Shown: positions 1-11,538 of the stretch, in pieces
How positions within the stretch are numbered: the first letter of the stretch is position 1
How the letters are laid out: the number at the start of each line of letters is the position of its first letter
Source of the DNA: Methylophaga thalassica MP
GTDB taxonomy: Bacteria > Pseudomonadota > Gammaproteobacteria > Nitrosococcales > Methylophagaceae
Assembly (NCBI RefSeq): GCF_000214595.1
Contig: NZ_AFIG01000003.1
Span: forward strand, 310,001-374,000
Length of the DNA: 64,000 bases
Reading direction: 5' to 3'
Program-made: the position numbers and the translations under genes
Notes under the pieces: generated by a model
What the model saw: the letters and a program-made list of their open reading frames with translations, nothing else
The model's database searches: none
Told to the model about the DNA's origin: nothing

Positions 1-131
1 CAGATACCAGCACTGGTGAAAAAGGCTAATACCAGAAATAACGCTGCCCGCACTGGGTTACGTACTGTTATCACCATCGTTGCAGCAAACAATAAAATAA
101 CCGCAAAGGTATAAAAGATTATGCTTTCCAC
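1..131 (-). CDS. nuoJ: NADH-quinone oxidoreductase subunit J, 5' part only
   Basis: This is the first 43 codons of NuoJ, a membrane subunit of proton-pumping complex I. The reading begins GTG, then ESIIFYTFAVILLF, and continues into VRNPVRAALFLVLAF, which matches the first transmembrane helix and the conserved loop of NuoJ/ND6. The start is GTG at 131, because the same frame has a TGA stop two codons upstream (137-135). The 3' end lies beyond the left edge. It follows nuoI by about 12 bases and is part of the nuo operon. Confidence 0.85.
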   Translation of the reverse strand, partial: MESIIFYTFAVILLFAATMVITVRNPVRAALFLVLAFFTSAGI

Positions 132-143
132 TAGTCAGTCATC

Positions 144-632
144 CTAACGATATGGTGCATCAGCCGCACGATCAGCAGCAATCTCTGGCTCATATTTATC
201 CCCTATTGCCAGTAATTTATCTTTAGTCATAATTTGTTCGCCTCGATTTTCAAAGTGAAACTCAAAATGACGAGTTTCGACAATGGAATCGACCGGACAG
301 GACTCTTCACAAAACCCACAATAAATACATTTAAACAAATCAATATCGTAACGTGTGGTGCGACGACTGCCGTCATCCCTGGGCTCGGTTTCGATAGTAA
401 TGGCTAATGCCGGACAGACCGCTTCACATAATTTACAGCCAATACAGCGTTCCTCCCCGTTCGGGTAACGTCTTAATGCATGAAGTCCTCTGAACCGGGG
501 TGACTGAGGTGTTTTTTCTTCAGGGTATTGAACCGTCACCTTACCAGCAAATAAATAACGCCCGGTTAAACGAAGTCCCTGAATGAGCTCCCACAATAAA
601 AAACTCTTAAAAAAATGACGGAGACCTGACAT
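144..632 (-). CDS. nuoI: NADH-quinone oxidoreductase subunit I (two 4Fe-4S clusters)
   Basis: NuoI is the peripheral-arm subunit that passes electrons through two 4Fe-4S clusters (N6a, N6b) towards NuoB. Both ferredoxin motifs are visible: Cys63, 66, 69, 73 ([12 protein letters not shown]) and Cys102, 105, 108, 112 ([12 protein letters not shown]). The frame is open further upstream to 674. I chose the ATG at 632 because it gives 162 residues, the normal length, and is preceded by a strong GGGAGGGGG stretch. A second ATG directly before it (635) is possible. The start overlaps the nuoH stop. Confidence 0.95.
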   Translation of the reverse strand: MSGLRHFFKSFLLWELIQGLRLTGRYLFAGKVTVQYPEEKTPQSPRFRGLHALRRYPNGEERCIGCKLCEAVCPALAITIETEPRDDGSRRTTRYDIDLFKCIYCGFCEESCPVDSIVETRHFEFHFENRGEQIMTKDKLLAIGDKYEPEIAADRAADAPYR

Positions 633-1690
633 CATCCCCCTCCCGCAGTTAATACTGCACTTTCTGTGAACCAAGGCCCGATATCCAATACTTGAGCCGT
701 CGACACAATCACCAACCAGACAAGTGTCACCGGAATAAATATTTTCCAGCCCAAACGCATAATCTGGTCATAACGATAACGCGGAAATGTTGCTCGAAAC
801 CACAGATACATAAACAAGAATATGGCTGTTTTTGCTAATAACCACACCAAACCAGGTACCCAGGCAAAAGCCGATTCCAACACAGGGATACCGTCAAACG
901 GTGATAACCAGCCGCCCATAAATAACGTCGCAGCCAGCATGGAAATCAAAATCATATCGGCATATTCAGCGAGGAAAAAAATAGCAAACGCCATACCGGA
1001 ATATTCCACATGGAAACCGGCGACGATTTCAGACTCCCCTTCAGCAATATCAAACGGCGCCCGGTTGGTTTCGGCCACCCCGGAGATAAAATAAACAATA
1101 AACAGCGGAAACAGTGGTATGAAATACCAGTGCCAGAAGCCACCTTGCTGAGCCAGCACAATCTCACCAAGATTCAGACTGCCAGCCGCAATGAGTACAC
1201 CGACCAGAGCAAATCCCATAGCAATTTCATACGACACCACTTGTGCCGCACTACGTAATGCGCCTAAAAAGGCATAACGAGAATTAGATGCCCAACCTGC
1301 CACCACCACGCCATACACACTCATTGAGGTGATCGCTAAGATGTACAAAAGACCGGCATCAATGTCAGCCAACACCATGCCATCATCAAACGGCATTACC
1401 GCCCAGGCCGCCAGCGCCGGGCCAATCGCCAAAACTGGCGCTATCAGAAACAAATATAAATTGGATTTTGCTGGAAAAATCACTTCTTTAAGTAGCAGTT
1501 TCAGGCCATCTGCTATCGGTTGTAATAATCCCCAGGGACCGACTCTGTTAGGACCAATCCGCGTTTGTATATAACCAATCACTTTACGCTCGGCGTAAGT
1601 CAGATAGGCGACTGACAGCATTAAAGGCACAATAATTAATAAGATCTTCAGCAGATTCGGCAAGATATCCTGTAAAAACATATCGATCAT
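632..1690 (-). CDS. nuoH: NADH-quinone oxidoreductase subunit H
   Basis: NuoH (ND1) is the membrane subunit joining the peripheral and membrane arms of complex I, and it helps form the quinone pocket. The 352-residue protein has about eight hydrophobic helices. It carries family motifs: the loop [17 protein letters not shown] near residue 45-60 and the acidic quinone-side loop [18 protein letters not shown] near 210-230. The ATG at 1690 overlaps the nuoG stop as ATGA, which implies translational coupling. An in-frame ATG three codons later is an alternative start. Confidence 0.96.
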   Translation of the reverse strand: MIDMFLQDILPNLLKILLIIVPLMLSVAYLTYAERKVIGYIQTRIGPNRVGPWGLLQPIADGLKLLLKEVIFPAKSNLYLFLIAPVLAIGPALAAWAVMPFDDGMVLADIDAGLLYILAITSMSVYGVVVAGWASNSRYAFLGALRSAAQVVSYEIAMGFALVGVLIAAGSLNLGEIVLAQQGGFWHWYFIPLFPLFIVYFISGVAETNRAPFDIAEGESEIVAGFHVEYSGMAFAIFFLAEYADMILISMLAATLFMGGWLSPFDGIPVLESAFAWVPGLVWLLAKTAIFLFMYLWFRATFPRYRYDQIMRLGWKIFIPVTLVWLVIVSTAQVLDIGPWFTESAVLTAGGG

Positions 1691-4026
1691 GTGGCTGCCT
1701 CACTTTGAGAAACAGAGACCTGACCAAATAAGCTGACTAAGCGGTTAGCCGCATCTGTAGTGGCCGCGACATACACGCAGCCATCTGCAATATTGTCATC
1801 AATCTCTAATGGTAAGCGTACCACTTTGTCTTCTTGTGTCAGCGTCAACGGCGTTTGATGGTTCAAATCCCATTTTTCTGCTTCTTTTCTGTTGATACGG
1901 GCAAACTGGGCACGCTGAGTTTCAGGCGTTTTTTGTAATGCGTCACTGTGTCTTAGTAAAACATCAGTCCGATACATTGGCACTTCAGAAATCATCATCA
2001 ACTCTGATTCCGCCGTCAACGAATCAGGAATATAAGCTGAAACCGTCTTCGCCTGCATCTCAGACTGGTTTTGTCGAATCTCATCCACCACATCCTGTGA
2101 CGAAATATAGTCAAACCCTTGTATTTGGCTGACATTGCCCAGTACACGCAGAACTTTCCAACCAGGCCGACTATCACCTCTGGGAGCAACAGCACCAGCA
2201 AACTGCTGCCATTGTTTATCCATTCCGACAAACGTGCCAGATGTTTCAGTAAAACAGGCCGTGGGTAATATCACATCGGCCGTTTGTCTTAAAAATTCAC
2301 TGTCAAAACTATGCAGCCCCACCACAAAACTAGCGCGTTTTAATGCCTGTTTGGCTATTACTGGCACCGCAGTATCCTGTAATGCATCAAAGTCCATCAG
2401 CACATAAGCCCGCAGACTCTGTTGCCACATTTGCAGACTATTCTTAGCTGCACCACCGGGTAGCGTATTGGCAATCAAATGAGCCTGACTATTGGCTGAT
2501 GGCATAACAACACAACGGCTGCCAGATAACTCGGCAATCTTCTGCACTAAAGCACGAATTTTCGCTGCATTGGGATGGTGATTGGCTAAATCTCCTACAA
2601 TAAGTGTTGCGGTAGTGGCATTGGATAATTGCATTGCCACATTTTGCTCAAACGCACTGGGCGTACGTTCCGGATACAAAGCTTGCCACTCATCATCAGT
2701 GTCATTGGCAATTGACGATAAGACTTTGGCAATACCAGCTAATGTTGTGAGCATCGCATTGATATCAACAGCCATTTCATACTCAACCGGCATCAGCATA
2801 TCGGTCAGGAAAAAATTGATATTAGTTACTGCCGCTCCAACCAAGGCCGCCTGTCTTATCCGATGAGCAAGGATAGGTTGTTCAGCCCGGATATTGCTGC
2901 CAATCAAGACAACAGCATCACTTTCCTGCACTTCTGCCAATGTCCAATTATTCAGAGGATACTGTTCTGGATGATCTGAAAAATCCTGTTGACGCAGGCG
3001 ATGGTCAATATTCTCAACACCTAAGCCCCGTAACCATTTCTGAAAAAGAAACGCTTCTTCCAAGGTCGCTGTCGGGGAAATTAAGCCACCCACCTCTTCT
3101 GTTCCATGTTTGTTAATAACGGTTTGCAAACCTTTTACCGCTGCTTCCAGCGCGGTTTGCCAGTCAACCACCTGCCAGTCACCTTCCACCTTAATCATCG
3201 GATCAGTGAGTCGCTTTGAATGTGCCAAGCCTTGGTAGGAGAACCTGTCTCTATCTGATAACCAGGCCTCATTGATAGACTCGTTATCTCTTGGCACCAC
3301 TCGCATCACATCATTTTGTCTGACATGCAGCTCAATATTGGAACCAATGGCATCATGAGGTGCGATAGAAGGATGGGCTTTCATTTCCCAGGCACGCGCC
3401 TTATAACGAAACGGTTTTGAGGTTAAGGCACCCACAGGACAGAGATCGATAATATTGCCGGACAGCTCTGAAACCAGACTGTGCTCGACATAGGTACCGA
3501 TTTCCATATGTTCGCCACGCCCAGTTGCCCCAAGCTCTTTAACGCCGGCGATTTCCACACCAAAACGAACGCAACGAGTGCAATGAATGCAGCGTGTCAT
3601 ATCGGTACGAATCAAAGGCCCAATATCTTTGTCTTTGACAACACGTTTGCCTTCTGTAAAGCGGCTAACGCCTTCGCCATACCCCATGGAAAGATCTTGC
3701 AACTCGCATTCACCACCCTGATCACAGATAGGGCAATCCAGCGGATGATTAATCAGCAAAAATTCCATTACACTGCGTTGAGCATTGACCGCGACTTTGG
3801 AATGAGTAAACACCTTCATGCCTTCCGTAACGGGAGTCGCACACGCTGGTAACGCTTTACGGGATTTATCAACTTCAACCAGACACATCCGGCAGTTCGC
3901 CGCTATCGACAGCTTTTTGTGATAACAAAAACGTGGAATATCAATGCCCGCCTCATCAGCAGCCTGAATAATCATTTTTGTTGAATCCACTTTCAGCGGA
4001 ATACCGTCGATTTCGATATTAACCAT
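1687..4026 (-). CDS. nuoG: NADH-quinone oxidoreductase subunit G
   Basis: NuoG is the large iron-sulfur subunit of the NADH-oxidising arm. The ligands are visible near the N-terminus: Cys34, 45, 48, 62 for the 2Fe-2S cluster N1b; His94, Cys98, 101, 107 for N5; and Cys146, 149, 152 plus a later Cys near 196 (DLCPVGAL) for a third 4Fe-4S cluster. The rest is a molybdopterin-oxidoreductase-like fold without its cofactor role. At 779 residues it is within the usual length range of the short NuoG type. It lies 13 bases after nuoF. Confidence 0.95.
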   Translation of the reverse strand: MVNIEIDGIPLKVDSTKMIIQAADEAGIDIPRFCYHKKLSIAANCRMCLVEVDKSRKALPACATPVTEGMKVFTHSKVAVNAQRSVMEFLLINHPLDCPICDQGGECELQDLSMGYGEGVSRFTEGKRVVKDKDIGPLIRTDMTRCIHCTRCVRFGVEIAGVKELGATGRGEHMEIGTYVEHSLVSELSGNIIDLCPVGALTSKPFRYKARAWEMKAHPSIAPHDAIGSNIELHVRQNDVMRVVPRDNESINEAWLSDRDRFSYQGLAHSKRLTDPMIKVEGDWQVVDWQTALEAAVKGLQTVINKHGTEEVGGLISPTATLEEAFLFQKWLRGLGVENIDHRLRQQDFSDHPEQYPLNNWTLAEVQESDAVVLIGSNIRAEQPILAHRIRQAALVGAAVTNINFFLTDMLMPVEYEMAVDINAMLTTLAGIAKVLSSIANDTDDEWQALYPERTPSAFEQNVAMQLSNATTATLIVGDLANHHPNAAKIRALVQKIAELSGSRCVVMPSANSQAHLIANTLPGGAAKNSLQMWQQSLRAYVLMDFDALQDTAVPVIAKQALKRASFVVGLHSFDSEFLRQTADVILPTACFTETSGTFVGMDKQWQQFAGAVAPRGDSRPGWKVLRVLGNVSQIQGFDYISSQDVVDEIRQNQSEMQAKTVSAYIPDSLTAESELMMISEVPMYRTDVLLRHSDALQKTPETQRAQFARINRKEAEKWDLNHQTPLTLTQEDKVVRLPLEIDDNIADGCVYVAATTDAANRLVSLFGQVSVSQSEAAT

Positions 4027-4039
4027 GTCTACTCAGCCT

Positions 4040-5317
4040 TCACGCTGTGTTATCCATACACCGACCGTGATCGATGTGGTATTGAAATTCATCACGAAAA
4101 TGTTTGATGAAACTGACAACCGGGGCCGCGGCAGCATCACCCAAGGCGCAAATCGTATTGCCATTAATATTCTCAGCAACATCCACCAGCCGATCTAAAT
4201 CTTCTTGTCTGCCTTGGCCTTCTTCAATCCGTTTCACAACCCGATATAACCAGCCAGTGCCTTCTCGACATGGCGTGCACTGACCGCACGACTCCTCATA
4301 ATAAAAATAAGCAATACGCTGTAAGGCCTTCACCATACAAGTTGAATCATCCATAACAATCACCGAACCGGCACCCAACATTGAACGTGCTTTTGCAATG
4401 CCGTCATAACTCATATCCAGTCCCATCATGATGTCAGCGGGCACCACAGGGGTCGAGGAGCCACCTGGAATCACCGCTTTTAATTGATGGCCATACCTGA
4501 CGCCACCGGCTAATTCCAATAACTCAGCAAAGGGAGTACCGAGCGGTACTTCATAGTTACCGGGTTTATTGACATGGCCGGTCATACAGAAAATTTTGCT
4601 GCCACCATTATTCGGTGTTCCCAAGTCATGAAACCAGTCAGCACCATGCTGCAAAATCACGGGGATAGACGCCAGACTTTCAGTATTGTTAATCGTGGTC
4701 GGCCTGCCATATAAACCATAGCCGGCTGGAAATGGTGGTTTATAACGTGGCTGGCCTTTTTTGCCTTCCAGTGATTCGAGTAAGGCGGTCTCTTCCCCGC
4801 AAATATAAGCGCCAGCACCGATATGGGTATGCAACTGAAAATTAAAGCCACTGTCCAGAATATCCTTACCTAGATAACCTGCTTGCCTGGCTTCTTCCAA
4901 TGCCGCCTCAAAGCGTTCTATTGGCTCATAAAATTCACCACGGATGTAGTTGTAACCCGTTTGGGCACCGATGGTGTAACCGGCGATAATCATGCCTTCT
5001 ATCACCTGGTGTGGATTAAATCTGAGAATGTCACGGTCTTTACAGGTACCGGGCTCGCCTTCATCAGAATTACAGACAATATATTTATCGCCGGGCAAAC
5101 GTCTGGGCATAAAGCTCCATTTCAACCCGGTAGGGAAGCCGGCGCCACCACGGCCACGTAATGCCGAGTTTTTAATCTGTTCGATGATAGATTCAGGTTT
5201 GAGTTTATTACTCAAGATATTTTCAAGCACCTGATAACCACCCACCTGACGATAGGCCTCCAAGGTCCACGATGGAGACAGATGGCTGGTACGAAAGCAG
5301 ACTTGATCCAGCTTCAT
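4040..5317 (-). CDS. nuoF: NADH-quinone oxidoreductase subunit F (NADH/FMN binding)
   Basis: NuoF binds NADH and FMN and holds the 4Fe-4S cluster N3, so it is the electron entry point of complex I. The nucleotide/FMN glycine loop [10 protein letters not shown] is at residues 55-64. A second signature, [15 protein letters not shown], lies near 170. The cluster motif [13 protein letters not shown] is near 345, with the fourth Cys in NTICALGD. The length of 425 residues is normal. The start at 5317 overlaps the nuoE stop by four bases. Confidence 0.96.
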   Translation of the reverse strand: MKLDQVCFRTSHLSPSWTLEAYRQVGGYQVLENILSNKLKPESIIEQIKNSALRGRGGAGFPTGLKWSFMPRRLPGDKYIVCNSDEGEPGTCKDRDILRFNPHQVIEGMIIAGYTIGAQTGYNYIRGEFYEPIERFEAALEEARQAGYLGKDILDSGFNFQLHTHIGAGAYICGEETALLESLEGKKGQPRYKPPFPAGYGLYGRPTTINNTESLASIPVILQHGADWFHDLGTPNNGGSKIFCMTGHVNKPGNYEVPLGTPFAELLELAGGVRYGHQLKAVIPGGSSTPVVPADIMMGLDMSYDGIAKARSMLGAGSVIVMDDSTCMVKALQRIAYFYYEESCGQCTPCREGTGWLYRVVKRIEEGQGRQEDLDRLVDVAENINGNTICALGDAAAAPVVSFIKHFRDEFQYHIDHGRCMDNTA

Positions 5318-5826
5318 GACTGAACCCCATCAATTAAAGCATCAATTTTTTCTTTAGTGAGGTATTCATGATATTGCTTATCCATCAACAACATTGGTGC
5401 ACCGACACAAGCCCCAAGACACTCCACCTCTTTTAGCGTGAACAAACCATCTTCTGTTGTTTCCCCTGGCTTAATGGATAAGCGTTGCTGCAAATGTTCG
5501 AGAATTTCTTCTGATCCACACAACATGCAAGAGATATTGGTACACAGGCTGATCTTATGTTTACCGACCGGCTCCAGCTCAAACATGCTGTAAAAGGTCG
5601 CCACCTCATAGACACTGATGTTTGACATGGATAAGTATTCCGCCAACGCATCCATAATGGCTCTGGAAAGCCAGCCACCATTCGCTTCTTGCAGAATATG
5701 TAAACATGGAATGACCGCCGACTGAGCCCGGCCTATCGGGTATTTGGCTATCCACTTATCCAACTCAGCACGAAGTTGCTCAGTAAATAAAGTCTGTTTA
5801 GGTCCGGTCAATACCATTTCTGTCAT
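5314..5826 (-). CDS. nuoE: NADH-quinone oxidoreductase subunit E (2Fe-2S)
   Basis: NuoE is the thioredoxin-like 2Fe-2S subunit (cluster N1a) next to NuoF. The four ligands are Cys95 and Cys100 (LCTNISC) and Cys136 and Cys140 (ECLGAC), with the expected spacing. The 170-residue length and the typical [12 protein letters not shown] segment before the first Cys pair support the call. The start overlaps the nuoD stop. Confidence 0.95.
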   Translation of the reverse strand: MTEMVLTGPKQTLFTEQLRAELDKWIAKYPIGRAQSAVIPCLHILQEANGGWLSRAIMDALAEYLSMSNISVYEVATFYSMFELEPVGKHKISLCTNISCMLCGSEEILEHLQQRLSIKPGETTEDGLFTLKEVECLGACVGAPMLLMDKQYHEYLTKEKIDALIDGVQS

Positions 5827-7076
5827 CGGTCAATCTCACCAAACACAATATCCATCGTACCGATAATGGCAACCACATCCGCCAACATATGACCTTTTGC
5901 CATTTCATCCATAGCTGCCAGGTGTGGGAACCCTGGCGCGCGAATTTTCACGCGATAAGGCTTATTGGCTCCATCCGAAATCATATAAATCCCAAACTCG
6001 CCTTTGGGATGTTCAATCGCAGTATAGACTTCACCTTCCGGGACACAATAACCTTCGGTAAATAATTTGAAGTGATGGATCAAGGCTTCCATATCGTTTT
6101 TCATCGTACTGCGTTTAGGTGGGGCGACTTTAGTATCGTCAACGATCACAGGCCCCGGATTCGCTCTGAGCCAATCCACACATTGTTTGATAATGCGGTT
6201 AGACTCACGCATCTCGGCTACGCGGACTAAATAGCGATCGTAGCAGTCGCCCTCCTTACCTATCGGAATGTCAAAGTCCAATTGGTCGTAGACTTCATAA
6301 GGCTGTTTACGGCGTAAATCCCATTCAATACCTGAACCTCTTAACATCGGCCCTGAAAAACCAAGTTGTAAAGCTCGCTCCGGACTGACCACACCAATAC
6401 CGACAGTGCGTTGTTTCCAGATACGGTTGTCGGTTAATAAGGTCTCGTATTCGTCGACACAATGAGGAAATCGTTGTGTGAAGTCTTCTATAAAGTCCAA
6501 TAGACTGCCTTCACGATTTTGATTCTTTTTCTTTATCTCTTTTTCGTTGTGCCATTTCGATGTTTGATATTGAGGCATCTTATCGGGTAAATCACGGTAA
6601 ACGCCGCCGGGACGGTAATAGGTGGCATGCATTCTTGCTCCTGATACCGCCTCGTAACAATCCATCAAATCTTCACGTTCACGAAAGCAATAAAGAAAAA
6701 CAGTCATTGCGCCAATATCAAGGCCATGCGCTCCCAGCCACATCAAATGATTTAACACCCGGGTAATCTCATCAAACATGACGCGGATGTATTGCGCTCT
6801 GACGGGCACATCGATACCAATCAGTTTTTCGATAGCCATCACATAGGCATGTTCGTTACACATCATCGACACATAATCGAGACGGTCCATATAACCGATG
6901 CTTTGATTAAACGGCTTGGATTCAGCCAGTTTTTCTGTACCCCGATGCAGCAGACCAACATGCGGATCCGCTCTGACAATGACTTCACCATCCATTTCTA
7001 GAATAAGGCGGAGTACGCCATGTGCAGCCGGATGTTGTGGACCAAAGTTCAGTGTGAAATTTTTTATCTCAGCCAT
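5823..7076 (-). CDS. nuoD: NADH-quinone oxidoreductase subunit D
   Basis: NuoD is the 49-kDa-type subunit that forms much of the quinone site together with NuoB. The N-terminus contains the signature [14 protein letters not shown], whose His residues line the quinone pocket. The motif [14 protein letters not shown] follows, and the protein ends with DIVFGEIDR, the typical C-terminus. The length of 417 residues is normal, and nuoC and nuoD are separate genes here rather than fused. The start at 7076 overlaps the nuoC stop by one base. Confidence 0.96.
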   Translation of the reverse strand: MAEIKNFTLNFGPQHPAAHGVLRLILEMDGEVIVRADPHVGLLHRGTEKLAESKPFNQSIGYMDRLDYVSMMCNEHAYVMAIEKLIGIDVPVRAQYIRVMFDEITRVLNHLMWLGAHGLDIGAMTVFLYCFREREDLMDCYEAVSGARMHATYYRPGGVYRDLPDKMPQYQTSKWHNEKEIKKKNQNREGSLLDFIEDFTQRFPHCVDEYETLLTDNRIWKQRTVGIGVVSPERALQLGFSGPMLRGSGIEWDLRRKQPYEVYDQLDFDIPIGKEGDCYDRYLVRVAEMRESNRIIKQCVDWLRANPGPVIVDDTKVAPPKRSTMKNDMEALIHHFKLFTEGYCVPEGEVYTAIEHPKGEFGIYMISDGANKPYRVKIRAPGFPHLAAMDEMAKGHMLADVVAIIGTMDIVFGEIDR

Positions 7077-7735
7077 TATTTCTCATCCCTGAGATAACGG
7101 TTATCGTCACGAATCACCCTGGGTACCAGGGTTCTTGGTTCAATGCTGACCGGTTCATACACCACGCGTTTTTTGTCTTCATCGTAACGCATCTCAACAT
7201 TGCCAATAAGTGGGAAATCTTTGCGAAACGGGTGGCCGACGAAGCCGTAGTCGGTCAAAATGCGACGTAAATCAGGATGACCTTCAAATAAAATACCAAA
7301 CATATCAAAGGCTTCACGTTCATACCAATCCGCACTTGCCCAGACACTTGTTACGCTGTCGACGAGGGGCTGTTCGGCAGCCAGTCTGACTTTTAGCCGT
7401 AAGCGTTGGTTATGTTTGATTGACCGCAACTGATAAACCACAGCAAAGCGATAACCATCCGTCACTGGTTCTGCATGACCCAATCCATCTACAGCGCGGC
7501 TAAAGCCAAACTCTGTTGATTGTTTCGTTTCCCAACTGCTGCCACCGTACTCTGAGTAATCCACTCCCGCCAAATCCATCAATTGCTCAAATTGATAGTC
7601 ATCACGTAGTGTTGTGCAAACGTTGATAAGGTGCTCTGCTGCCACATGCAAAGTGATTTCATCTCTAACCAGCTCACAGTCCAGCAAGGCTTCTGAAAAA
7701 TCCTGTTCAAGTTTAGCTTTTAGGGTTTGCATCAT
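7076..7735 (-). CDS. nuoC: NADH-quinone oxidoreductase subunit C
   Basis: NuoC is the 30-kDa-type subunit of the peripheral arm. The family signature is visible around residues 145-180: [29 protein letters not shown], here read in two parts, followed by [12 protein letters not shown]. The length is 219 residues. Two ATG codons open the gene (7735 and 7732), and neither has a clear Shine-Dalgarno. It sits 14 bases after nuoB in the operon. Confidence 0.95.
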   Translation of the reverse strand: MMQTLKAKLEQDFSEALLDCELVRDEITLHVAAEHLINVCTTLRDDYQFEQLMDLAGVDYSEYGGSSWETKQSTEFGFSRAVDGLGHAEPVTDGYRFAVVYQLRSIKHNQRLRLKVRLAAEQPLVDSVTSVWASADWYEREAFDMFGILFEGHPDLRRILTDYGFVGHPFRKDFPLIGNVEMRYDEDKKRVVYEPVSIEPRTLVPRVIRDDNRYLRDEK

Positions 7736-7749
7736 AAAACAGGTCGCTT

Positions 7750-8232
7750 TCAGGGTTGTCTGGCTATGGTATTAGTACGGTGAATTTTTTTCTGCAGTTG
7801 TAATATTCCGTACAGTAATGCCTCAGCCGTTGGGGGGCAGCCAGGCACATAGATATCTACGGGTACAATCCGGTCACAACCACGGACTACAGAATAAGAG
7901 TAATGATAATAACCGCCGCCGTTAGCACAGGAACCCATTGAAATCACCCAGCGTGGTTCAGACATCTGGTCGTATACTTTACGAAGTGCCGGCGCCATTT
8001 TATTTACCAGTGTACCGGCAACGATCATTACATCAGATTGACGAGGACTGGCTCTGAATACAATGCCAAATCGGTCCAGATCATAACGTGCAGCACCCGC
8101 ATGCATCATTTCCACAGCACAGCAGGCCAGGCCAAATGTCATTGGCCATAAGGATCCGGTTCTTGCCCAATTAATCAGCTTGTCAGCAGAGGTGGTGACA
8201 ACGCCTTTTTCAAGAACACCTTCTATTCCCAT
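7750..8232 (-). CDS. nuoB: NADH-quinone oxidoreductase subunit B (cluster N2)
   Basis: NuoB carries the terminal 4Fe-4S cluster N2 that reduces quinone. The ligands are the tandem Cys37-Cys38 (ACCAVEMM), Cys102 (GSCANGGG) and Cys132 (PGCPP). The frame is open to 8253. I chose the ATG at 8232 because an AAGGAG sits eight bases before it and it gives the usual 160 residues starting [10 protein letters not shown]. With this start the gene overlaps nuoA by ten bases, and its ribosome-binding site lies inside the end of nuoA. Confidence 0.95.
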   Translation of the reverse strand: MGIEGVLEKGVVTTSADKLINWARTGSLWPMTFGLACCAVEMMHAGAARYDLDRFGIVFRASPRQSDVMIVAGTLVNKMAPALRKVYDQMSEPRWVISMGSCANGGGYYHYSYSVVRGCDRIVPVDIYVPGCPPTAEALLYGILQLQKKIHRTNTIARQP

Positions 8233-8579
8233 TCCAGCGCTCCTTTTTTCCACTCATACACAAACCCAACCACCAGAATGCCCAGAAATAAGAACATGGC
8301 TAGGAGTCCGAATACACCGATCTCATCTAATACGATGGCCCAGGGGAACAGGAATGCGATTTCTAAATCGAAGATAATAAAGAGAATAGCGACGAGATAA
8401 TAACGAACATCAAACTTCATGTGAGCATCTTCAAAAGGCTCGAACCCACATTCATACGCTGAGCGTTTTTCACTATCCGGATGACGAGGTCCTAATACAA
8501 AACCAGCCAGCAATGGCAGAACACCAAAGCCGATGCCGATAATGATAAACAACAAAATCGGGAGATAATTCTCCAGCAT
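8223..8579 (-). CDS. nuoA: NADH-quinone oxidoreductase subunit A
   Basis: NuoA (ND3) is a small membrane subunit with three helices. The conserved loop [20 protein letters not shown] follows helix 1, and the protein ends [13 protein letters not shown]. The frame is open to 8615, but the ATG at 8579 ([10 protein letters not shown]) has an AAGGA eight bases upstream and gives 118 residues, the family norm. It is the first gene of the nuo operon, so the promoter should lie in the stretch up to about 8870. Confidence 0.94.
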   Translation of the reverse strand: MLENYLPILLFIIIGIGFGVLPLLAGFVLGPRHPDSEKRSAYECGFEPFEDAHMKFDVRYYLVAILFIIFDLEIAFLFPWAIVLDEIGVFGLLAMFLFLGILVVGFVYEWKKGALEWE

Positions 8580-8869
8580 GCTGCGCTTCCTTACGATGTC
8601 TCGACAACTCAGCATGAGGGACTTGCGTCACTGCTCATGCCCCTGATTGCATTATCAACTATGACCGCAATCATCAGGATTGATACTACACACTAAAAAC
8701 GCTGATGAGAAGTCACAATATTTGATAAATAACGATTTTTACCAAGCTTATGAGACTGGACAGAACTGAATAGATTGTGCTCGAATATGCCTTACTTTGA
8801 TTTGAGCAATGCTCAACTCCCAACAAACCAATGTCTCAGATAAAAAAACAATAAGGTGCATCATTTCAG
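8580..8869. promoter_or_regulatory. Divergent intergenic region between nuoA and the sensor kinase
   Basis: This 290-base gap must hold the nuo promoter (leftward) and the kinase promoter (rightward). I see no convincing -35/-10 pair. Visible structure includes the inverted repeat GCATGAG...CTCATGC (about 8613-8640, 15-base loop), which would form a hairpin in the nuoA leader. Next to it is a second repeat, GATTGC...GCAATC (about 8646-8674). Their role is unknown. Confidence 0.4.
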
Positions 8870-11507
8870 GTGAATAAGAATAAGTGGTTAAGTACACCTG
8901 TTGTGGTAGCGATCATCATTTTATTAGCGGCTTTAATAGCCGCTGGTGTGGCAGCTTCGCATTTATTCTCACTGATTCAGGAGGATGTCACGTCACGTCT
9001 AAATACGGCATTAGTTACCTCCATTAACAGAGTCAAACAATCTTTCACCAATCACCAGCGAAATAGTGTTTATTGGGCAGAGAATACCGTTATTCAGCAA
9101 ATCGCTTTATGCTAATAAACATGAAAACAGAGCGATGCAGCAGGATTTATATCAACTCGTTGATGGCAGTCTGAAAGCAACGATCACCAATGAAGGTTAC
9201 CGAGACTACAAATTATTTAACCTCAACGGTGAGTTGATTTTGTCAGGCATCAGCGGTTTCGCAAAGCCTGAACAGAATATTACCCTGCCAGATAATATTC
9301 TTGCTGCATTATCGAAAAAGGATGTCTATACCTCTCATCCATTTATGCCTTCATCCGTATGGCAATCAACATTACGGCATCAATATCCCTTACCAACCAT
9401 GTTATTTATTGCTCCTATCCATGATTGGGCGGGAAAAACAGTCGCTTTTTTTGCGTTTGAAATTAATCCAGACAAGCTGTTTAACCCGGCTTTTCATGAA
9501 AATCAGGTCGGACAAACCGGTCAAGCCTATGCCATAGATGAACAAGGGCGGATGCTGACCCAAAGTAAATTTACTAACCAATTAATTCGAGCAGGATTAA
9601 TCGATGCTTCGAATCCGCTCACTGAGTTGAAACTCGAAGTCCGTGACCCCGGTTTTGATTTACTGGAGTCACCCGACAAAAAAGTGAAAAGCCCTATGCC
9701 ATTGACACTGATGGCTAAGTCCCTGACCCAGCATAAAACTGGGGTCAACCTGAAAGGCTATCGTGATTATCGTGGCGTCAAAGTCATCGGCAGCTGGCGC
9801 TGGGATGAGCAACTCAATATGGGGATTGTCACAGAAACAGAGGTTTCCGAAGTATACAAACTATACCGTTCGCTGTTATTCAGCGTCATTGTCAGTATTG
9901 TGTTTATCATTTTTATGACGGCATTTGGTACCTATTTCTATCGCCGTTCCACCCAGCAACAAATTGTCTCACTGCAACAACGAGATGCCATTATTAAACA
10001 AACAGATGATGGTTTTGTCACCATCGATGATCAGGGAAGAATCACCATGGTCAATCCCGCCATCTGTTTACTATTTGGCTATCAGGAAGCCGAATTGATT
10101 GGCCAGCCGGTATCCATTTTAATAGATGAAGAACAGCGACATAAACATGATAATTATCTGAAACAAGCTGATATACATGAACCGAAAATTATTCATCGGA
10201 CCCGTTCATTATCAGCGACCAGGAAAGATCGCAGTCAATTTCCGATTGAACTCAATGTCAGCCCGATGCAGTTTGGCCATCGTAAATTTTATATCGGCGT
10301 GATTCGTGATATTTCTGAACGTTATCAATATCAGCAAGAACTGATCAAAGCCATGCAGCAGGCTGAACATGCTAATCAGGCTAAAAGTGAGTTTCTTGCC
10401 AAGATGAGTCATGAGCTGAGAACACCGCTCAATGCCATTATCGGTTTCTCTCAGCTGCTACAGATGGATAAGTTAAATGATGACCAACGCGAATCGGTCA
10501 GTATGATTGAAAGCTCAGGAAATCATTTGCTGTCATTAATTAATGAGGTACTTGATCTGTCTCGTATAGAAAGTGGCCATATGTCAGTGTCTGTTGAAGA
10601 TGTTGAGCTAAAACCACTCATCGATCACATCCTACCTTTTATACAAACGCATCTTAAGACACTTAATTTAAGTATTACAGAGAGTTACCCAAAACAAACC
10701 ACATCCCTCTTTGTGCGTGCCGATCACGTTAAATTAAAACAGGTATTGCTTAACTTATTATCCAATGCAGCAAAATACAATAGACCTAATGGCAGTATAG
10801 AAATTATTATCAGCCACACAGATAACCAATCAACCCGCATTGCTATCAAAGATACGGGCTATGGTATTGATGAAAAATTACAGCAACGGCTATTCGAACC
10901 TTTTGACCGTCTCGACAAAGACACCTCAGATATACAAGGAACCGGAATAGGACTGGTCATTAGTCGTGAACTGATTAAGTTGATGAATGGACGTTTTGGC
11001 TTTGAAAGTGAGCCAGATAAAGGATCGACATTCTGGATAGAGCTGCAACGCTCATCTGCTAACAATAGCTCGATCTTATCTCCTGCAGATAGTGAGCCGG
11101 ATCAACTGAGTGGCGCTCAAATTAAACATATCAAAATTTTATGCATAGAAGATAATCCAACCAACCTGAACCTGATGCAGCGCGTGTTTAAACAATATCC
11201 GCAATTTGCTCTGTTAACAGCCGCTGATGCAGAAGCAGGATTAGAGCTGGCCAGACAATTTGAGCCCCAAGTTATTCTTATGGATATTAACTTACCAGGC
11301 AAGAGTGGCTTTGAGGCGTTAAAAGACCTTAAGCGTTCAGCAATCACCCGGGATATTAAAACGATTGCTTTAAGTGCTAACGCGATGCCACAAGACATTG
11401 ATAAAGGTCTGAAAGCAGGCTTTGATTATTATCTGACTAAACCGCTTAACTTTGAACTGTTAATTGAAACTATCAACCAAGCTATAGAAAAAGCTATCAA
11501 ACACTAA
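8870..11507 (+). pseudogene. Hybrid sensor histidine kinase, split by a frameshift near 9066-9115
   Basis: Two overlapping frames together make one membrane sensor kinase. The first, 8870-9115 (GTG start, weak ribosome site), has a transmembrane helix at about residues 10-33 and the start of an extracytoplasmic domain. The second, open from before 9066 to 11507, continues that Cache-like sensor domain. It then has a second helix (SVIVSIVFIIFMTAFGTYF), a PAS domain, a HisKA box with phospho-acceptor His in MSHELRTPLNA, an HATPase with DTGYGIDEKL and GTGIGL boxes, and a C-terminal receiver with its Asp in VILMDINLPG. Rejoining needs removal of one base (or addition of two) between about 9066 and 9115. 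I cannot tell a real mutation from a sequencing error, and no obvious homopolymer lies at the break. No output regulator gene is adjacent. Confidence 0.8.
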
Positions 11508-11538
11508 GCTCAGTTGAGTCACCCTAAACAGGTATAAG

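Noticed and set aside
8580-8615. 12-codon N-terminal extension of NuoA
   Set aside because: The ATG at 8579 has a proper ribosome site and gives the normal 118-residue length.
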